DNA of 64,000 nucleotides from Bdellovibrionales bacterium. Its GTDB lineage: Bacteria > Bdellovibrionota > UBA1018 > CAIMNF01. The notes beneath the pieces were generated by a model, which ran no database searches, was not told where the DNA came from, and saw only the letters and a list, made by a program, of their open reading frames with translations. The stretch lies in assembly GCA_018266375.1 (NCBI GenBank), contig JAFEAO010000007.1, forward strand, positions 1 to 64,000. Reading direction: 5' to 3'. Shown here in pieces: positions 60,911 to 64,000 of this stretch; position 1 is the first letter of the stretch; each line of letters begins with the position of its first letter. The translations under genes were made by a program, and so were the position numbers.

Positions 60911-62410
60911 ATGAAATTTACATTCGTCATTCTCGCTCTCGCATTCGGCAACGGGGCGATGGCACAAAACAACAATCTGAAACTGGATCCAAAGATCCGC
61001 CAATCTAATTTGAGCAGCGTTCCTTTCGTTGCATTGATGGATATCACTCCGTCTCGCAATGCCAAGATGCCTCACCGTTACAACCACCAAGAAGTCGTGT
61101 CTTATCTTCAAGACCACACTCGTACTCAGTACGCCCAAGTGCAAAGCGCGCTTCAAAACCAACGTCTTGCCAAGTCTGAGCTCAACATCATTGGCGTTCA
61201 ATACATCAGCGCGAGCTTCTCAGGTGTCGCGACTAAAAAAGGTCTCGAAGCCATCGCAAATATTCCTAATGTGACCAAGATCTACATGGACGTAAAAGTC
61301 GCACACGATCCGGTCACCAAGTCGGCGGCGGTGTTCCCTGCCCGTGGCGAGTACCCGTACGATTTGAAAGACATGAAAGTCGATCAAATGCGCGCAGCTC
61401 ACCCGGATTACTTGGGTAAAGGTGTCGTGATCGGCAGCGTCGACACGGGCGTCGACGGAAAACACCCTGCCCTCCAAGGCAAAATTAAATTGTTCTATGA
61501 TGCGCGCAAGCACGCGGTCGGCGATGCAGTCGATTACGACGAGCACGGAACTCACACCGCGGGCACCATGGTCGGTACCAATCCAAACGGCCCGATGGGT
61601 ATGGCACCGGAAGCGCAACTCATGGTCGCTGGCGCTCTCGGCAGCTTGTCTGAAGCACTCGAAGGCATGCAGTTCATGCTCGATCCGGACAAAAACCCGA
61701 ACACCAACGATCAGCCACGCGCCGTGAACAACTCTTGGAACTCAGGCGGCGCTTCGGATCAAGAGCCTTTCTACCGTGCAATCGCGGCCTGGGAAGCGGC
61801 AAACGTCATGCCGGTCTGGTCTGCGGGTAACGCAGGTCCAAAGCCAGGCACGATCACCACTCCACACGAGCATCCATTGACTTACGCGATGGCGGCTACT
61901 CAAGAAGACGGAAAAATCACGTCGTTCTCGAGCCGTGGACCGGGTAAATACAAAGGTCAAGAAACTCAGAAACCGGACGCGGGAGCACCGGGTAAAAATA
62001 TCATCTCTTCCGTTCCAGGCGGCAAATTCGTGTCCATGAGCGGAACTTCGATGTCTAGCCCTCACGCAACCGGTGCAACCGCGATCTTGTTCCAAATCAA
62101 GAGCGACTTGAACCCAGCTGCTGTTCGCAAAATCCTGAGCGATACCGCCGCAAACGTCGATGCCAACGGAAATCCGTCTCCAAGCAAAGCTTGGAACGCT
62201 ACCTACGGCTTCGGTAAACTCGACATGAACGCCGCCGTGAATATGGCGCTCGCAGTACGTCACCGTGCCGAGAGCCCGACCCTCGGCCTCGTTGAGTCTT
62301 TGATCAAAACTCCGGAGATGATCTCCGTAGATCAAATCATGGACTTACTCGGCGACCAAGAAGCATTGAACCCGTACAAATCCAACATCGCTATTCCAAG
62401 CTGGATGTAA
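60911..62410 (+). CDS. Exported subtilisin-like (S8) serine protease
   Basis: 499 residues: signal peptide (ending GAMAQ), an inhibitor I9-like propeptide (about 35-135), then the S8 domain with a complete triad: GSVDTGVDGKHP (Asp near 177), YDEHGTHTAGTMVG (His near 214) and MSGTSMSSPHATGA (Ser near 378). The oxyanion Asn lies in VMPVWSAGNAG. A C-terminal helical part of about 60 residues follows. A secreted protease; predatory or scavenging role is inference. GGGAG lies 13 nt upstream. A strong terminator follows. Confidence 0.93.
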   Translation: MKFTFVILALAFGNGAMAQNNNLKLDPKIRQSNLSSVPFVALMDITPSRNAKMPHRYNHQEVVSYLQDHTRTQYAQVQSALQNQRLAKSELNIIGVQYISASFSGVATKKGLEAIANIPNVTKIYMDVKVAHDPVTKSAAVFPARGEYPYDLKDMKVDQMRAAHPDYLGKGVVIGSVDTGVDGKHPALQGKIKLFYDARKHAVGDAVDYDEHGTHTAGTMVGTNPNGPMGMAPEAQLMVAGALGSLSEALEGMQFMLDPDKNPNTNDQPRAVNNSWNSGGASDQEPFYRAIAAWEAANVMPVWSAGNAGPKPGTITTPHEHPLTYAMAATQEDGKITSFSSRGPGKYKGQETQKPDAGAPGKNIISSVPGGKFVSMSGTSMSSPHATGATAILFQIKSDLNPAAVRKILSDTAANVDANGNPSPSKAWNATYGFGKLDMNAAVNMALAVRHRAESPTLGLVESLIKTPEMISVDQIMDLLGDQEALNPYKSNIAIPSWM

Positions 62411-62434
62411 GACCGAGTTCAAAACATAAAATCG

Positions 62435-62464
62435 AAAGGGAAGCCGGTTCGGCTTCCCTTTTTT
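62435..62464 (+). terminator. Rho-independent terminator after the S8 protease
   Basis: AAAGGGAAGCC pairs perfectly with GGCTTCCCTTT around GGTTC, followed by a T-run. A strong terminator. Confidence 0.92.
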
Positions 62465-62526
62465 ATTTTCAATAAATTGATATTTAATTCAGCTCCGTAG
62501 GCACGGCGATTGCTACTTTATTAAGC

Positions 62527-63204
62527 ATGCTCAATCCAACTCTCTTAAAACTCCCCGCACTCTTCCAGCCGTTTATATGCGTCGGCTGCGGGGCATTTCA
62601 ACACAAAACGCTCTGCTCCTTCTGTAAAGCGGAATGGATCCATTACTCCAAACCTCATCCGGGCATCTTTGATAATACCGTCTTCTACTCCCTCTGGTTC
62701 GGAAACGAGATCATCTACCGGACTTTCAGACAGTGGAAGCAGACGGGATCGGGAAAGCTCGAGAATCTGCTTTTTCGAGTCGACCCGACTCTGATGCTCT
62801 GCTTGCGGGAAGAAAAGTTCGAGGCCATAGTGCCGATTCCTCAGCATCAACCGCGTTCTTGGTCGAGAGGCTTTGAGTCGGCAACTGCAATCGCCGAGAT
62901 GTTCCGGAAAAAACTGCGCGTCCCCGTCTGTCGCGCGCTCAGACTGAAGCGTCCGCACGCCGCCGACCCTTCACCCCATCTCAATCAAGCAATGAAAGAC
63001 CGCCTCGATCGCGAGTTTTCGCACGAGCCGTTCGAGCTTGTTCGCGATATGAAACTACCTAAAAAGATTTTGCTCGTCGACGACATCGTCACGACCGGAA
63101 TCACGCTCCGGCACGCACTCAAGGTGCTGTCGCAAGCCCGAGAGGGGATGCAAATCAAGACCGCCGCGCTCGTCTTCAAGCCCGCATCGCGGCAGCTCAC
63201 TTAA
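62527..63204 (+). CDS. comF: ComF-family phosphoribosyltransferase-like protein
   Basis: 225 residues. An N-terminal zinc-type Cys pair group (CVGCGAFQHKTLCSFC) and a C-terminal PRPP-loop (KILLVDDIVTTGITL) with DSP-like AIVPIPQHQPRSWSRGFESA are ComF hallmarks. ComF is needed for DNA uptake in competent bacteria and for an unknown step elsewhere. Its stop overlaps the stop of the opposite gene in TTAA. Confidence 0.9.
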   Translation: MLNPTLLKLPALFQPFICVGCGAFQHKTLCSFCKAEWIHYSKPHPGIFDNTVFYSLWFGNEIIYRTFRQWKQTGSGKLENLLFRVDPTLMLCLREEKFEAIVPIPQHQPRSWSRGFESATAIAEMFRKKLRVPVCRALRLKRPHAADPSPHLNQAMKDRLDREFSHEPFELVRDMKLPKKILLVDDIVTTGITLRHALKVLSQAREGMQIKTAALVFKPASRQLT

Positions 63205-64000
63205 AGAGTATTGGTTGGCATGTCTTCGAGGATCGCATTCGATTGCGCATCCGCAGAAGCCGTTTCGAATTCCATCGCCGGAATGGAAAACAAGTTCGCC
63301 AAGGTCTCAAGCGCGTGGCTGAAACCGAATGAATCGGTCATCAGGACGAAATCCGCGTTCGAGTCTGACGGCTTGCTGTGGTTATCGATCACCAAGAAAG
63401 CGGATTCAAAACGAACTTGCTCTTTTTCGACGGTGCGGCTGAACTCAGTTGCCGAATCGGTCTCCGCGCCGAACGCACGGTTCAACGATTGCTTCAATTT
63501 ACGCAGCTTTTTCATGATCTCGTGGTTTTCTTCGGTCTCATCCACTTTCATGAATACGGTCCAAACACTCCGCTTAGAGTCGGTAAAATAGCCGAGAACG
63601 TCACGATCGAATTCCTCGCCCGCGTCGCGGTTCATCGGAATCACAAAACCCGTGTCCTGGGGGTACGGCATCTCATCTTTGTGAGAGAACACCACTTGAA
63701 GGGCGCTCATACGATTCGCGGATTTGGTCGAACCCATCTGATGCTTCATCACGGTGCCGAGTTTAGGCAAGTGTTTGAGCTCCTGGATCGAGTCGCAGTA
63801 GTAGAACTGTTTGAACTTGGTTTTGAGCCCGCTGGCGAATTGGACTTCGCCGCCGTGCTCATAAATCTCAAGCTCGACGATCGGGCCTACGCTCAAGTGA
63901 GTGATCGACGGATGGGTTTCAAAAACTTTGCGGAGGAAGTCTTCGGCCATGGCAGGAGAGACGCCGCGGATACGGAATTCAGACGTACCCAGGTTCAGTT
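63201..64000 (-). CDS. Unknown protein, N-terminus beyond the right edge
   Basis: The open frame has no stop from 63201 to the window edge. Before the ATG at 63948-63950 it still reads TSEFRIRGVSPAMAEDFLRK, so that Met is probably internal and the gene is cut. About 266 codons are visible. The composition is soluble (DETEENHEIMKKLRKLKQSL, VIDNHSKPSDSNADFVL), without signal peptide in the visible part. No family is recognised. Convergent with comF; the two stop codons overlap in a palindromic TTAA. Confidence 0.6.
   Translation of the reverse strand, partial: LNLGTSEFRIRGVSPAMAEDFLRKVFETHPSITHLSVGPIVELEIYEHGGEVQFASGLKTKFKQFYYCDSIQELKHLPKLGTVMKHQMGSTKSANRMSALQVVFSHKDEMPYPQDTGFVIPMNRDAGEEFDRDVLGYFTDSKRSVWTVFMKVDETEENHEIMKKLRKLKQSLNRAFGAETDSATEFSRTVEKEQVRFESAFLVIDNHSKPSDSNADFVLMTDSFGFSHALETLANLFSIPAMEFETASADAQSNAILEDMPTNTL

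Noticed and set aside
1..64000. CRISPR array, insertion sequence or prophage
   Set aside because: No regularly spaced repeats, transposase, integrase or phage structural genes were seen.

Overview
The window (64 kb, roughly 50% GC, dense, mostly housekeeping) looks like a chromosomal segment of a Gram-negative bacterium of the former Deltaproteobacteria, most likely Bdellovibrionota/Oligoflexia-like. The reasons are the block infC...rpmI-rplT...pheS-pheT-ihfA-merR, in which a MerR regulator follows IHF-alpha. There is also an OmpA barrel protein, many lipoproteins and many small exported Cys-containing proteins without known families. The genus assignment is inference. No rRNA, tRNA, CRISPR array, phage or insertion sequence was recognised.

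Layout. 1-6 kb: a HAD hydrolase (cut by the left edge), glutaredoxin, a VOC protein, RNase D, a DUF3465 protein and release factor 3. 6.2-10.5 kb: a three-gene operon of exported proteins, a patatin-like lipase and a zinc-ribbon membrane protein. 10.5-15 kb: acyl-CoA synthetase behind a lytic transglycosylase, divergent from a GshB-like ATP-grasp enzyme. 15-24 kb (minus strand): infC, mscL, ompA, a small membrane protein, rpmI, rplT, a lipoprotein, pheS, pheT, ihfA, merR. This is the classic translation block opened up by inserted envelope genes. 24.2-26.8 kb: a large exported coiled-coil protein. 27-33.6 kb: rimP-nusA-infB-rbfA-truB, preceded by a leader terminator. 33.7-38.6 kb: two exported MGDG-synthase-like glycosyltransferases, the second fused to a phospholipase D-like domain, facing an exported endonuclease/exonuclease/phosphatase-family protein. 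38.6-49.9 kb: a decayed GNAT gene, recX, trmJ-like, a PDZ protein, hflX, a class IV aminotransferase, suhB, a coiled-coil membrane protein, a lipoprotein, kdsD-like and a SurA-like/DsbA-like lipoprotein. 50-55.6 kb: murF, sua5, a candidate small RNA and the membrane pyrophosphatase hppA. 55.7-64 kb: an exported orphan, rplU-rpmA, obgE-nadD-rsfS-rlmH, a subtilisin-like protease, comF and an unidentified gene running off the right edge.

Three signals go beyond ordinary annotation. (1) The exported glycosyltransferase pair, the GT-PLD fusion and the exported EEP hydrolase look like a lipid or membrane-modifying set. Nucleotide-sugar-type enzymes with signal peptides are odd unless they act in another cell. 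(2) Many first genes of transcription units have a -10 hexamer 6-9 nt before the ATG and no Shine-Dalgarno sequence, pointing to widespread leaderless mRNAs, while genes inside operons and several exported genes have good ribosome binding sites. Two divergent gene pairs are separated by only 23 bp. (3) An orphan transcription unit at about 53.31-53.44 kb has a well-spaced promoter and ends in a 13-bp GC-rich hairpin, consistent with an undescribed small RNA.
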